In this document: positions 7,398 through 15,152 of the stretch, piece by piece
Numbering within the stretch: the stretch's first letter is position 1
How the letters are laid out: each line of letters starts with the position of its first letter
Source of the DNA: a virus
IMG/VR virus record: IMGVR_UViG_3300042914_001893
Coordinates: 1-39,695 of that record
Reading direction: 5' to 3' (one strand)
Length of the DNA stretch: 39,695 bases
Translations under genes and position numbers: made by a program
The notes under the pieces: generated by a model
Seen by the model: only the letters and a program-made list of their open reading frames with translations
The model's database searches: none
Told to the model about the DNA's origin: nothing

Positions 7398-8479
7398 ATG
7401 GATTTACGGCCGATGTTATTAGCCCGGCAGATTGTTATCGTCAGGTAACGGCTGGTAGTGCGTTTCCTTCGGTATCTATGCACGTTCTGATCCAAAGTCG
7501 AGAGGCAACAATGCCCGTCGATGATCAGGCGGCATACTGTGGCAACGTGATGATTCCTAAGTATTCTACGGCCGCAGATTCTATGGATGCAGTTTCTTAC
7601 GGATTGGATAATGACGGGATATCTATTTCTTCCTCGTTGAAATTTGACCTAGCCGACGTGTCGGCATGGGATCAAGTCATTATCACTCCATACCCTGGTC
7701 AGCCTGCATATACTGTAAAACTTTATGGACCACGGTTTAAATCGCCATCAACATACATTCGACTAACAAAACGCAATCAAGTCGCAGCGCCATTTGAAAA
7801 CCTTAGTTCTGTGAATTGGGTAGATGCCACAGATACAACGTGGGGGCAAGACTGGCTCGGAAATCTTATGCCTGGCGGATGGTGTTATGTTAATCGTGGC
7901 ATGTCAGAACCAATGAACGGGACGACATATTGGGAAGATGCGCGCAAAAGTAGTGAACCGCTTAATACAATTGATAGGACTAGCGAAACAACAATACATC
8001 AAAACTGGATGCCGTTCTGCACGCCAATAACCGCATACAATTCGTCTGAATCATCTTTGGGCACATTTGATGGTCTTGCATTTATGATATTTTGGAATTT
8101 AGCTGCAGTCAAAAATCCATTAGCTCCTCCAGACGATGCCGTCTATCAGGGAGCTCCTCCGATTCCAAAGTTAAGCCCATTTAAACAACTACTTAGCTTT
8201 GAGGTTTGGATTTACTTGACCGCAAATCCAACAACTGCCGGATCGTTCAAATCTCCACGTATTGCCCGTGTGCGGTACTGGACCTACACACGAACACAAG
8301 GAGACGGCAATTCGCCGTTTGATCCATATTTGTTTTTCAACGCCTCAGTTGGACCTACGGCATCACTAATGATTCCGATCACATTTCAACTACTTGACAA
8401 CGTCAACAACCCTACGCATCTTTCAAGTAAATTACAGTATATTGCTTTATCAGGCCTTAAATTTGCCGTAGGTGCTTAA
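7394..8479 (+). CDS. Hypothetical tail protein
   Basis: 361 residues if started at GTG 7394, which overlaps the previous TGA; the first in-frame ATG is 28 residues later and lacks a ribosome site. Composition is aromatic- and Pro-rich with many beta segments (DQVIITPYPGQPAYTVKLYG, SFEVWIYLTANPTT). It sits in the tail-tip block; its TAA overlaps the next ATG (TAATG at 8477). A receptor-binding or baseplate role is possible by position. No motif is recognised. Confidence 0.65.
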   Translation: MNGFTADVISPADCYRQVTAGSAFPSVSMHVLIQSREATMPVDDQAAYCGNVMIPKYSTAADSMDAVSYGLDNDGISISSSLKFDLADVSAWDQVIITPYPGQPAYTVKLYGPRFKSPSTYIRLTKRNQVAAPFENLSSVNWVDATDTTWGQDWLGNLMPGGWCYVNRGMSEPMNGTTYWEDARKSSEPLNTIDRTSETTIHQNWMPFCTPITAYNSSESSLGTFDGLAFMIFWNLAAVKNPLAPPDDAVYQGAPPIPKLSPFKQLLSFEVWIYLTANPTTAGSFKSPRIARVRYWTYTRTQGDGNSPFDPYLFFNASVGPTASLMIPITFQLLDNVNNPTHLSSKLQYIALSGLKFAVGA

Positions 8480-9996
8480 TGCCAACCATGATCGCCTCCA
8501 AGGGCACATTTGTTCTCAATGGTCAAGACGTTCAATTACTAAAACGTTTCATGGTAGCCAAAGATATATGCGCAATTGCTCCGGCGTACAGCACTCCAGT
8601 TACGTTTGATTGTTCGCTCGCTTGTACGGCAATTGGTTGGCCGATGCAAATGGGCGTTTTGACAATGAATTTTTATACTGACGATACTTCATGTCCTTCT
8701 GCGGGCGTTCATTCTTCGCTATATATTCCGGCGCAACTTGCCCTACCACTTGCCTGCATTCCTGGCAATCCATCGCCGGAAGGAGTGTGGCAAGGTCAGG
8801 CGTTTTTCTCATCGGTATTAATTGCCGGACCGCCTCAATATGGTATGTCGTTTCGTTTTCAAGCCGTTATGACTGTCGAATTAGATGCTAGCGTTACTGT
8901 AGCTGTAACAATGCAACGACTTGTACCCAACGCTGAATTTAGTCCCCCTCCGTCAGACGGATCAAACGTCTACGTCACCTGCGCAACGTGGTCGCAAAAC
9001 CTAGTGCGGTATTTGGCACCGGGAGCGGATCCGCTAGCGCGTAACATCAATTGGATAATGACAAATTCGTCGGCGGTCGCAGTTATTCCAAGTGGCACGT
9101 ATTGCGAAACAGATATTCATTCAGCGACCATGAGCGTCATTTTGATGCCGTTTAAGTTGGGTTGTAATGGTATGGCTGACAACGTGACGCCAGCCGACTG
9201 TTCGTTAGATACTGGATACCGAACGTACTCTTGCATGGCCTTACTGGTTGAACCGATTACGGCAAACGCATGGCCTGCCCAATGGATTCAAATGGGCACA
9301 AACAAGCCCTTAGACTATCGATGTTTCAACGGCACCAATTCTCGAACAGTTTCGCCAGTTGCGGCCGCAAGTTTGACTCCGTCGCCATCGTATCCGCCAA
9401 TAGCGGATTTATTAAACTGCGGATGTTCCGGAGAAGATCCTGTTAATGGCGACAAACAGCAAATACAATTTGGAACAGCGGCTGGATATGAAGTGGTATT
9501 AAAATCGGTAGACAAGGGCGATCCTTGTCTTGCCATTAGAGTTTCGGGCGCTGGCAATCCGTGGACCGTTGACACGTCTTACAACGTGGATGCAACAATA
9601 CTTGCCGATACCGGGCACTACGTTAGGCGCGCAAGTTTCCCGTCTGTTTCTGGCGCTCCAAAAGTTGTCGTATATGGAATGCAATTTCCTAACGGAGTTT
9701 TAGCCGATTGTGTGCCAATCCCGTCAGAAGGCGCTCCACCAATTCAATTGGCAATTCAATCCGAATCTCCTCCAGCCACAAAAGAACGAACAGTCGCAAA
9801 AGCAATGATAGAAAAAATGAGGCTTGTTCAAGTCAAGCCTTGCATTTATTTAGGGGAAGCACTTGAAACCCAAGCGTCTTGCGGATGCGGTGGAGGGGGC
9901 GTTTTGCGTAAATGTTTTATTCATAATAAATGTAGAGTGGGCGGCAATACCGTAGAAATGAATTGTTGGCGTTGCGATGATTATTCTGAACAATAG
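8479..9996 (+). CDS. Large tail-tip protein with cysteine-rich C-terminus
   Basis: 505 residues beginning MPTMIASKGTFVLNGQDVQ. The body is beta-rich with many Cys residues (CAIAPAY, DCSLACTAIGW, LNCGCSG). The C-terminus has a compact cysteine cluster: ASCGCGGGGVLRKCF, HNKCRVGG, MNCWRCDD, which could bind zinc or form disulfides. It is the last clear tail gene before the methyltransferase-like gene that overlaps its end (9977). By position it may be the central tip protein or receptor-binding protein; this is inference. Confidence 0.65.
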   Translation: MPTMIASKGTFVLNGQDVQLLKRFMVAKDICAIAPAYSTPVTFDCSLACTAIGWPMQMGVLTMNFYTDDTSCPSAGVHSSLYIPAQLALPLACIPGNPSPEGVWQGQAFFSSVLIAGPPQYGMSFRFQAVMTVELDASVTVAVTMQRLVPNAEFSPPPSDGSNVYVTCATWSQNLVRYLAPGADPLARNINWIMTNSSAVAVIPSGTYCETDIHSATMSVILMPFKLGCNGMADNVTPADCSLDTGYRTYSCMALLVEPITANAWPAQWIQMGTNKPLDYRCFNGTNSRTVSPVAAASLTPSPSYPPIADLLNCGCSGEDPVNGDKQQIQFGTAAGYEVVLKSVDKGDPCLAIRVSGAGNPWTVDTSYNVDATILADTGHYVRRASFPSVSGAPKVVVYGMQFPNGVLADCVPIPSEGAPPIQLAIQSESPPATKERTVAKAMIEKMRLVQVKPCIYLGEALETQASCGCGGGGVLRKCFIHNKCRVGGNTVEMNCWRCDDYSEQ

Positions 9997-10609
9997 ACAA
10001 CTATCTGGAGTATTTACCTTGCGTGACATAACTAGAGGATTTTGGGACGCAAGAAATATTCCTAGCGATATTTTTGACCATATTGACACAATTTACGCGT
10101 TCGCCAAAGGCAAAAAGCACATAACAGAATTTGGATTTAGACAAGGCATTTCGACGTGGGGATTATTGGCGGCTAGACCAGAACGGCTTGTGTGCTATGA
10201 CATTTTGCCGGTCGATACGCTTGAACATTCATACGCCGCCGAAACAGAAAAAATATCATTCACGTTCTGGCGCGCTGACGTGCTGGAATGCCCGATAGAA
10301 CGCACAGATCTTATCATGATCGATACCTGGCATTCATACGCCCAATTGAGCGCCGAACTGGCCATGCACGCGCCAAACGTCAATCCCGATGGCTATATCA
10401 TCATGCACGATACCGAAACCTATGGCATGGTCGATGAACCACGTTATCCGCATGCGTCAGACAAGGCGATTCAGCAACCTAACAAAACTGGATTAAAACA
10501 AGCGATCGTTGATTTTTTGCAAAATGAAAGAAAAACATGGTCAATTTCCTTACAGGTTCCGCATTGTAATGGCCTAACGATATTGAAAAAAGCATCCGTG
10601 GTACAATAA
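9977..10609 (+). CDS. Class I SAM-dependent methyltransferase-like protein
   Basis: 210 residues. A Rossmann-type pattern is visible: ITEFGFRQGISTWGLL (motif I-like, 'E.G...G.ST..L'), then LVCYDILP (acidic end of strand 2), RADVLECP, TDLIMIDTWHSYAQ (post-motif strand with Asp-Thr-Trp-His), and GYIIMHDTETYG. This resembles Methyltransf_24/cephalosporin-hydroxylase-like proteins. The substrate is unknown. Its gene starts inside the end of the tail-tip gene, so it may modify a virion or cell-surface component rather than phage DNA. An alternative start at TTG near 10019 has an SD-like GGAG upstream. Confidence 0.65.
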   Translation: MIILNNRQLSGVFTLRDITRGFWDARNIPSDIFDHIDTIYAFAKGKKHITEFGFRQGISTWGLLAARPERLVCYDILPVDTLEHSYAAETEKISFTFWRADVLECPIERTDLIMIDTWHSYAQLSAELAMHAPNVNPDGYIIMHDTETYGMVDEPRYPHASDKAIQQPNKTGLKQAIVDFLQNERKTWSISLQVPHCNGLTILKKASVVQ

Positions 10610-10635
10610 AATGATGAATCAAATAGGAGAATACC

Positions 10636-10887
10636 ATGGATCCAAACTGGATACAGACGGTTGGATTGCCTACCGCAAGCCTAGTCGCTATCGGATACGG
10701 CTTTTGGACCGCGTCGCAATGGATAGCTATGCACCTTGTTTTGCCGTTACGTGATCGACATTTTGAATTCTTGGATTCAATGTCAAAAACACTGAAAACC
10801 ATAGCCGACACGCAAGAGGCGATGGCCGCTGAAATTGGCGCGATAGCGCGCGCCACATTGCCGAAAGATCCGCCGTCCAGAGCATGA
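10636..10887 (+). CDS. Small membrane protein, holin-like candidate
   Basis: 83 residues; ATG 10636 with AGGAG at 10625-10629. One hydrophobic segment (LPTASLVAIGYGFWTASQWIA, in two parts about residues 10-30) is followed by a soluble helix (DSMSKTLKTIADTQEAM) that may be a coiled coil. Short N-out anchors with a charged C-terminal helix occur in phage holin or holin-accessory proteins, often near the lytic enzyme; a peptidase gene lies 1.5 kb downstream. Alternative: a structural or anchoring protein. Only moderate support. Confidence 0.55.
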   Translation: MDPNWIQTVGLPTASLVAIGYGFWTASQWIAMHLVLPLRDRHFEFLDSMSKTLKTIADTQEAMAAEIGAIARATLPKDPPSRA

Positions 10888-10894
10888 GGTAATT

Positions 10895-11776
10895 ATGACT
10901 GAGGCATGGTGGAAAACAGATCGTACCGATACTCATTGCCTCCGGATGAATATTGAGCACGGTAAAATAACAGACGGTCAAGCACGCAGAGTATTATTGT
11001 TATCCGATATCCATTGGGATTCGTCACATTGTTTGCGTTCGCAATTGAAAAAAGTATTGGATGAGGCGCTGGCTAGCCAATCGCCTGTTTGCTTATTTGG
11101 CGACATTTTTGACGCAATGCAGGGCAAATGGGATCCGCGCGCGTCATCCGATACGTTGCGAGAAGAACATCGAGGCGGCAACTACCTTGACCTACTGGTC
11201 AATACTGCGATCGAATGGTTCAAGCCATACGTCTCAATTCTTGCGATTATGTCATACGGCAATCACGAAACCAGCGTTAAGAAACGGCATGAAGTTGACC
11301 TATTGCAACGATTAGTGGGCGGCTTGCGTTCAGCCGGATCAAATGTCGAATGCGGTCCATATTGGGGATATGTCCTATTCCGCCATCGGTTTTGCGGTAA
11401 CGATAAAAAAATGGCGCTGACTCGATTACATTACCATCATGGATATGGAGGCGGTGGAGAGGTCACACGCGGGCTAATTGACCATTCCCGCACGCGCGGT
11501 ATGTATCAAGCCGATGTTTATGTTAGCGGGCATATTCATCGACATAATTCAGATTCAAACGTCATCCATCGATTAACCGAACACGGCAAAGTCGAACAAG
11601 CGCACCAGCTATTTTTGCGTTGTTCGGCGTGGAAAGACGAATCAGGCGATGGATGGCATGTTGAGAAAGGCCGCGCGGCAAGGCCTGCTGGCGGTTGGTG
11701 GCTGGAATTTCAAGCCACAAAAACAAAAATGGACAAAAACAACTATAACGTAAATATGCGGGCAACAAGTACCTAG
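10895..11776 (+). CDS. Calcineurin-like metallophosphoesterase
   Basis: 293 residues with the full set of metallophosphoesterase motifs: LLLSDIHWD (D38, H40), LFGDIFD (D70), SYGNHET (N123, H124), LHYHHGYGG (H181/H182) and VSGHIHRHN (H213, H215). Family members hydrolyse phosphomono- or diesters with two metal ions. The closest phage types act on nucleic acids or nucleotides, but the substrate cannot be read from the sequence. It lies in the late, tail-distal block rather than with replication genes, which is unusual for a nuclease. ATG 10895 follows GAGGT at 10886-10890. Confidence 0.85.
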   Translation: MTEAWWKTDRTDTHCLRMNIEHGKITDGQARRVLLLSDIHWDSSHCLRSQLKKVLDEALASQSPVCLFGDIFDAMQGKWDPRASSDTLREEHRGGNYLDLLVNTAIEWFKPYVSILAIMSYGNHETSVKKRHEVDLLQRLVGGLRSAGSNVECGPYWGYVLFRHRFCGNDKKMALTRLHYHHGYGGGGEVTRGLIDHSRTRGMYQADVYVSGHIHRHNSDSNVIHRLTEHGKVEQAHQLFLRCSAWKDESGDGWHVEKGRAARPAGGWWLEFQATKTKMDKNNYNVNMRATST

Positions 11777-11785
11777 GAGTCTTTT

Positions 11786-12421
11786 ATGCTATTTATTTTG
11801 TTATCGTTGTTGGTCCAATCGCCCAAAGTCGAGCTACCAGAAAAGCTTAACGCAAAGCCTGGTAGGCTGATTCAAATTACCGCCAAGACTGAACAGAAGG
11901 CGGTAAAATGGTTTTTGGCGTCTTCCGATGCGGATCTGATCGTGATGGAATCGACAAAAACCGCAATTTTTTCGGCGATGATTCCCGGCGATTATCGACT
12001 CATCGCATATACCGCCGCTAGCGACGTTCCTTCTGATCCGTCAATTTGCATCGTGACCGTTGGCAACATTGCGCCAATACCGCCAAACGATCCGCTGGCG
12101 GTTGCGCTAGCAAACATATGGGGCGCACTTCAAGAGCCTGATTCCAAGACCAGCAAGGCCGCTTTGATCGCAACCTATCGAGATGGTGCCGCTTTGGTTG
12201 ATGATCCGAAGATCGTTGATTTTGGGGCATTCCATGCGGCATTGCTGGCCGCTCGACGCAAACGATTGGCCGATGACAAGTTGCTGACGATACGTGAACG
12301 AATATCCGCCGAATGGCAGACGTTGGGCGATGCGCCAGAAACCCTACTGACCAGCGAGATACGCGGCAAAATCCGTAACATCATGGCTAGGGTTGTTTTG
12401 GCACTAGAGAAATTATCATGA
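11786..12421 (+). CDS. Secreted protein with Ig-like opening, planctomycete-like
   Basis: 211 residues; ATG 11786 after AGGAG (11775-11779). The N-terminus is a short signal-like stretch (MLFILLSLLVQSPKVELP), followed by a beta-sandwich segment reading 'PGRLIQITAKTE...VKWFLAS...DYRLIAYTA..DVPSDPSICIVTVG', the pattern of PKD/Ig-like domains in secreted proteins of planctomycetes. The C-terminal half is alpha-helical (about 100-211). Its TGA overlaps the start of the peptidase gene (ATGA), so the two are probably co-translated and may act together at the cell envelope. Function is not established; the taxonomic resemblance is from memory. Confidence 0.6.
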   Translation: MLFILLSLLVQSPKVELPEKLNAKPGRLIQITAKTEQKAVKWFLASSDADLIVMESTKTAIFSAMIPGDYRLIAYTAASDVPSDPSICIVTVGNIAPIPPNDPLAVALANIWGALQEPDSKTSKAALIATYRDGAALVDDPKIVDFGAFHAALLAARRKRLADDKLLTIRERISAEWQTLGDAPETLLTSEIRGKIRNIMARVVLALEKLS

Positions 12422-13287
12422 GTTATATTCCCGGTTGGGTTGACGATCCGGAAGCGGTTGGCGAGGTTGCGATGCTGCAACCTATGCCCATTTTTGGCAT
12501 GACTCCGGCGGGAGGCGTTCCAGAATCCGAATTGCCAGCCGAAGTATTTTTGTGGAAAAACTATGAAAACAAAACCGGCAAGAAATGGCCTAGCCTTAGT
12601 CAGGGATCCATTGGATCATGCGTTGGTTTTGGCACGGTTTGCGCGATTGAAGCGACTCTTGCGGCGCAAAGTAATAGGGTTCCGAATTTGGTGCAAGAAC
12701 AAATATACGGGGGTTCTCGAGTCGAGATTGGCAAAGGCCGCATTAGAAATGGCGATGGATCTGTCGGAGCATGGGCGGCGGAATGCGCGCGACAATATGG
12801 AGTAATCAATCGCGGAATTCATGGTAAATATGATCTAAGCGATTATTCTGTCAAGCTTTGCAAGGAATGGGGTAACACCGGCATACCTGATGATCTTGAG
12901 CCAAAATGCCGGGAACATCTTGTCGGCGCAATTACGTTAGTTCGAGACTGGGCGTCAGCGCGCAAGGCATTGGCCAGCGGTTATGGTATTGCGATATGCA
13001 GTAATCGAGGCTTTAAATCGGCGCGCGACAAAGACGGTTTTGCGGCCGCTAGTGGCGTGTGGAACCATTGCATGGCATTGATCGGGTATCAAACAAAAAG
13101 GCCTGGCGGGTTCATTATGAATTCGTGGGGGCCAGATTATAATAGCGGTCCTGTTGGCGCTGGCGATCCACCTAGCGGCGGCTTTTGGGCTGACGATTCA
13201 ACGATTGACTATATGCTAAGGCAAGGCGATTCTTGGGCGTTTTCCAATGTTTCCGGTTTTCCTTCACGACTCGACTGGAGAATTTGA
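12418..13287 (+). CDS. Papain-like (C1 family) cysteine peptidase
   Basis: 289 residues. The papain active-site block is present as SQGSIGSCVGFG: Q62 for the oxyanion hole and C68 as nucleophile, matching papain's QGSCGSCWAF. The histidine is in GVWNHCMALIGY (H217) and the asparagine in FIMNSWGPD (N235), the standard NSWG block, so the triad is complete. There is no signal peptide and only a short propeptide-like N-terminus (about 55 residues). Located in the block with small membrane proteins and no lysozyme, amidase or transglycosylase in the whole window, it is the best candidate for the lytic enzyme. It could instead process virion proteins or host targets. Confidence 0.85.
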   Translation: MSYIPGWVDDPEAVGEVAMLQPMPIFGMTPAGGVPESELPAEVFLWKNYENKTGKKWPSLSQGSIGSCVGFGTVCAIEATLAAQSNRVPNLVQEQIYGGSRVEIGKGRIRNGDGSVGAWAAECARQYGVINRGIHGKYDLSDYSVKLCKEWGNTGIPDDLEPKCREHLVGAITLVRDWASARKALASGYGIAICSNRGFKSARDKDGFAAASGVWNHCMALIGYQTKRPGGFIMNSWGPDYNSGPVGAGDPPSGGFWADDSTIDYMLRQGDSWAFSNVSGFPSRLDWRI

Positions 13288-13288
13288 T

Positions 13289-13597
13289 ATGTTGATTCCT
13301 TATCCAACAGAGTTTCCGCGAGAGGCATTGACGATTGTGCTGGACCTTGTGCGGGGCCAGCCGCTCGACGTGCCCGCTAGCGCCCATGCGTGTTGGTGCG
13401 TTGCTGGCTATGCGCTTAGTCAGACGTTGGGCGGCGGACCGGTCATCTCTGGCACAACAAGCGTATTGGACGATGAAAGCGTCATCAAAATGGCGCTTGA
13501 TTCGATCGAGCCTGGTCATGTTGCGCAAGGCTTGTTTCCGTGGGGCCTTGTCCTATCAATCGTGCTAAAATTGCTTGTTAATAAATTTGGATCATAA
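13289..13597 (+). CDS. Small protein with C-terminal hydrophobic segment
   Basis: 102 residues; ATG 13289 follows GGAG (13278-13281) and lies 1 nt after the peptidase stop. The N-terminal part (FPREALTIVLDLVRGQPLDV) is amphipathic and the C-terminus (GLFPWGLVLSIVLKLLVNKF) is a hydrophobic helix ending in Lys/Phe. Immediately behind the peptidase gene, it may be a membrane partner of lysis, a holin-like or accessory protein. No family recognised. Confidence 0.6.
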   Translation: MLIPYPTEFPREALTIVLDLVRGQPLDVPASAHACWCVAGYALSQTLGGGPVISGTTSVLDDESVIKMALDSIEPGHVAQGLFPWGLVLSIVLKLLVNKFGS

Positions 13598-13598
13598 C

Positions 13599-13925
13599 GT
13601 GATCAATTGGGGCGCGTTTTTCCTGTCGTCATCGACTCCACGGTCTCCACAATGGGAGACCGTGCGGCGCAGATTTGTTTCCGGGAAAAAATGTGCTGGT
13701 TGCGAATCAACGGTATCGCTCGAGGTTCACCATATTGTCCCGTTCGACGTGGATCCAAGTCTTGAACTCGAGCCAAATAACCTGATCTGCCTATGTCGTG
13801 AGTGCCATTTTCAGCTAGGTCATCTGCGCAACTGGTCGGCGTACAATCCATCGGTAATCGATGATTCAGCGGTATATTTGCAGCGTTTTCTCGAGTCGAG
13901 ATTACGACTCAAGCGAAAAACTTGA
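13599..13925 (+). CDS. HNH endonuclease
   Basis: 108 residues from GTG 13599, 1 nt after the preceding TAA; a TTG at 13575 would add eight residues but overlaps the upstream gene. Motifs: KKCAGC (C32, C35), LEVHHIVPFD (His-His 44-45), LEPNNLICLCRECH (N61, C66, C69, H70). The two CxxC pairs bind structural zinc and the HH...N...H set forms the beta-beta-alpha metal active site. Phage HNH proteins either assist terminase at packaging or act as free-standing homing nucleases. This one is far from terminase (28.3 kb), so a homing or host-DNA role is at least as likely. Confidence 0.8.
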   Translation: MINWGAFFLSSSTPRSPQWETVRRRFVSGKKCAGCESTVSLEVHHIVPFDVDPSLELEPNNLICLCRECHFQLGHLRNWSAYNPSVIDDSAVYLQRFLESRLRLKRKT

Positions 13926-14070
13926 AACTGTAAACCGCTACCAATTCACGACTTAGAACAATTTTATAAAAATTGGCAAAATACCTCTTGCGTGTTTTGG
14001 CGCAATCGTGCATATTGATCCTGTCGCAACGACGCGACACGATGATAAGAAACGACAAGGGAATACGACA
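13926..14070 (+). promoter_or_regulatory. Intergenic region with two small dyads, probable early leader
   Basis: 145 bases between the HNH gene and the first gene of the early block. It holds an AT-rich perfect hairpin, CAATTTT-ATA-AAAATTG (13959-13975), and a short GC dyad, TGTCGC-AACGAC-GCGACA (14022-14039). There is no convincing sigma70 promoter pair; a weak TTGCGT...CATATT set near 13988-14016 matches poorly. Since the functional class of genes changes here, a promoter or operator is expected, possibly one read by a phage sigma factor. Confidence 0.3.
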
Positions 14071-14319
14071 ATGAGCCGCACAATCACACTGATGGAAGTT
14101 AACGAATACCGCGCACTGGTCAACCGATATTGGGAATCAATGGCGGGACAGGACGACAAAACAATTAAGGCGCGCGTACACAAGGCCGAAGTTGCAACGT
14201 TTGAATCTACTGGTCATCCACTAATGGGACGCCGCCACAACACGGCGGCTAATCGGTTGCTCTGGGCTCATTGTAGCGCAATTGTTGACGCTGCCGAACA
14301 ACGCGGCGTCCGAACCTAA
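14071..14319 (+). CDS. Hypothetical small early protein
   Basis: 82 residues, MSRTITLMEVNEYRALVNRY..., helical, with a basic centre (TIKARVHKAE) and HPLMGRRHNTAANRLLW. ATG 14071 has AAGGGA at 14056-14061; an upstream in-frame ATG at 14008 lacks a ribosome site. It is the first gene of the early region. The last codons (GGC GTC CGA ACC TAA) are also the 5' arm and bulge of stem I of the hammerhead ribozyme that follows, so ribozyme cleavage would occur 45 nt after its stop codon. Function unknown. Confidence 0.6.
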   Translation: MSRTITLMEVNEYRALVNRYWESMAGQDDKTIKARVHKAEVATFESTGHPLMGRRHNTAANRLLWAHCSAIVDAAEQRGVRT

Positions 14320-14372
14320 CCCACTGATGAGCCCCGGGGCGCCGGGGCGAAACCCTACGGGGTCTGGGACGC
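14306..14372 (+). ncRNA. Type I hammerhead ribozyme
   Basis: All core nucleotides are present in order. Stem I 5' strand CCCA (14320-14323); CUGAUGA core (14324-14330); stem II GCCCCGG (14331-14337) with CCGGGGC (14342-14348), loop GGCG; GAAA (14349-14352); stem III CCC (14353-14355) with GGG (14360-14362), loop UACG, closed by the A14352-U14363 pair; cleavage triplet GUC with scission after C14364; stem I 3' strand UGGG (14365-14368). Stem I can continue with GCGU (14306-14309) pairing ACGC (14369-14372), leaving a 10-nt bulge (14310-14319) that could dock on loop II. Helices II and III are closed and I is open, so it is type I. It would cut the mRNA between the genes at 14071 and 14406. The structure is seen directly; activity is inferred. 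Confidence 0.85.
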
Positions 14373-14405
14373 AATTACACGATGATACGATAGGAGATGA
14401 TGGCC

Positions 14406-15152
14406 ATGGTTACTTTGACAATCGATGACGTATTTTCCGCCGGATCTGTCGAGCTTGCGATTGTTTCGTGGGCGCAAAGTGCCGACGGTGTTAACGCTGG
14501 CAACGAACAAAGCGCAGTAGTCGGACTCAATGAAGGCGCGCGTATCTACATTGATAGCGCCGATGGCCGGACGTGCGAACAAATTGGCGCAGAATCAACG
14601 GATCAAAATGCACGTATGGACATTGGCGGATCGTACTACACGATCAGCGATTGGAGCGAATATTCAGTCGTCGAGCTCGAAGTACCGACAATCGATGAGG
14701 CATTGGAGCGGCCAGACCTTGCCCGTAAAATGGCGCGCGCGGCAAAAGCCTGGCATTTTGCTGAAAGCGATTTATCTGGTTGGGCTGAACTTATTGAAGA
14801 GCTCGACGAAATTGAAGGTGCCGCAACAACTCTAAAAGGCTATGGCGATATGTACACTGGCGGTTGCATCGCCGACGCAGCGCATGAATGGCTCGATGCG
14901 GGCATCGAGGATGATGGATCGATCGGATCATGGTGCGATATCGGGTGTTGGAATGCTTCTACGGCGGCGGCGTGGATTGCCGCTGGCCTAACTCCAAATG
15001 ACGTTGAATCGGCCGCTAAATCCATGCAGGAGGAAACCAGCGACGACGATATGCACGCTCGATATTCAGGTGGAATTATTTACGCGTGCTGCAATAATGA
15101 CATTGATTACAAAGACGTAATTAAAATGCACAATAATCTCATGGCCGAATAA
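14406..15152 (+). CDS. Acidic hypothetical early protein
   Basis: 248 residues, strongly acidic (for example LIEELDEIEGAATT, QEETSDDDMHARY). Three in-frame ATGs occur (14397, 14400, 14406); I chose 14406 because AGGAG (14392-14396) is then 9 nt away. The C-terminal half has a recurrent helical unit, 'AAHEWLDAGI' and 'AAAWIAAGLTPNDV', of the kind seen in many phage and plasmid early proteins. The charge suggests a DNA-mimic or anti-host role, but no known anti-restriction signature is visible. It is directly downstream of the ribozyme. Confidence 0.6.
   Translation: MVTLTIDDVFSAGSVELAIVSWAQSADGVNAGNEQSAVVGLNEGARIYIDSADGRTCEQIGAESTDQNARMDIGGSYYTISDWSEYSVVELEVPTIDEALERPDLARKMARAAKAWHFAESDLSGWAELIEELDEIEGAATTLKGYGDMYTGGCIADAAHEWLDAGIEDDGSIGSWCDIGCWNASTAAAWIAAGLTPNDVESAAKSMQEETSDDDMHARYSGGIIYACCNNDIDYKDVIKMHNNLMAE

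Noticed and set aside
13926-14070. Host-type promoter before the early genes
   Set aside because: Only weak partial -35/-10 matches; kept as an unassigned regulatory gap rather than a promoter call.
14331-14348. GC-rich hairpin considered as an intrinsic terminator
   Set aside because: No T-tract follows; flanking CUGAUGA, GAAA and GUC elements identify it as stem II of a hammerhead ribozyme.
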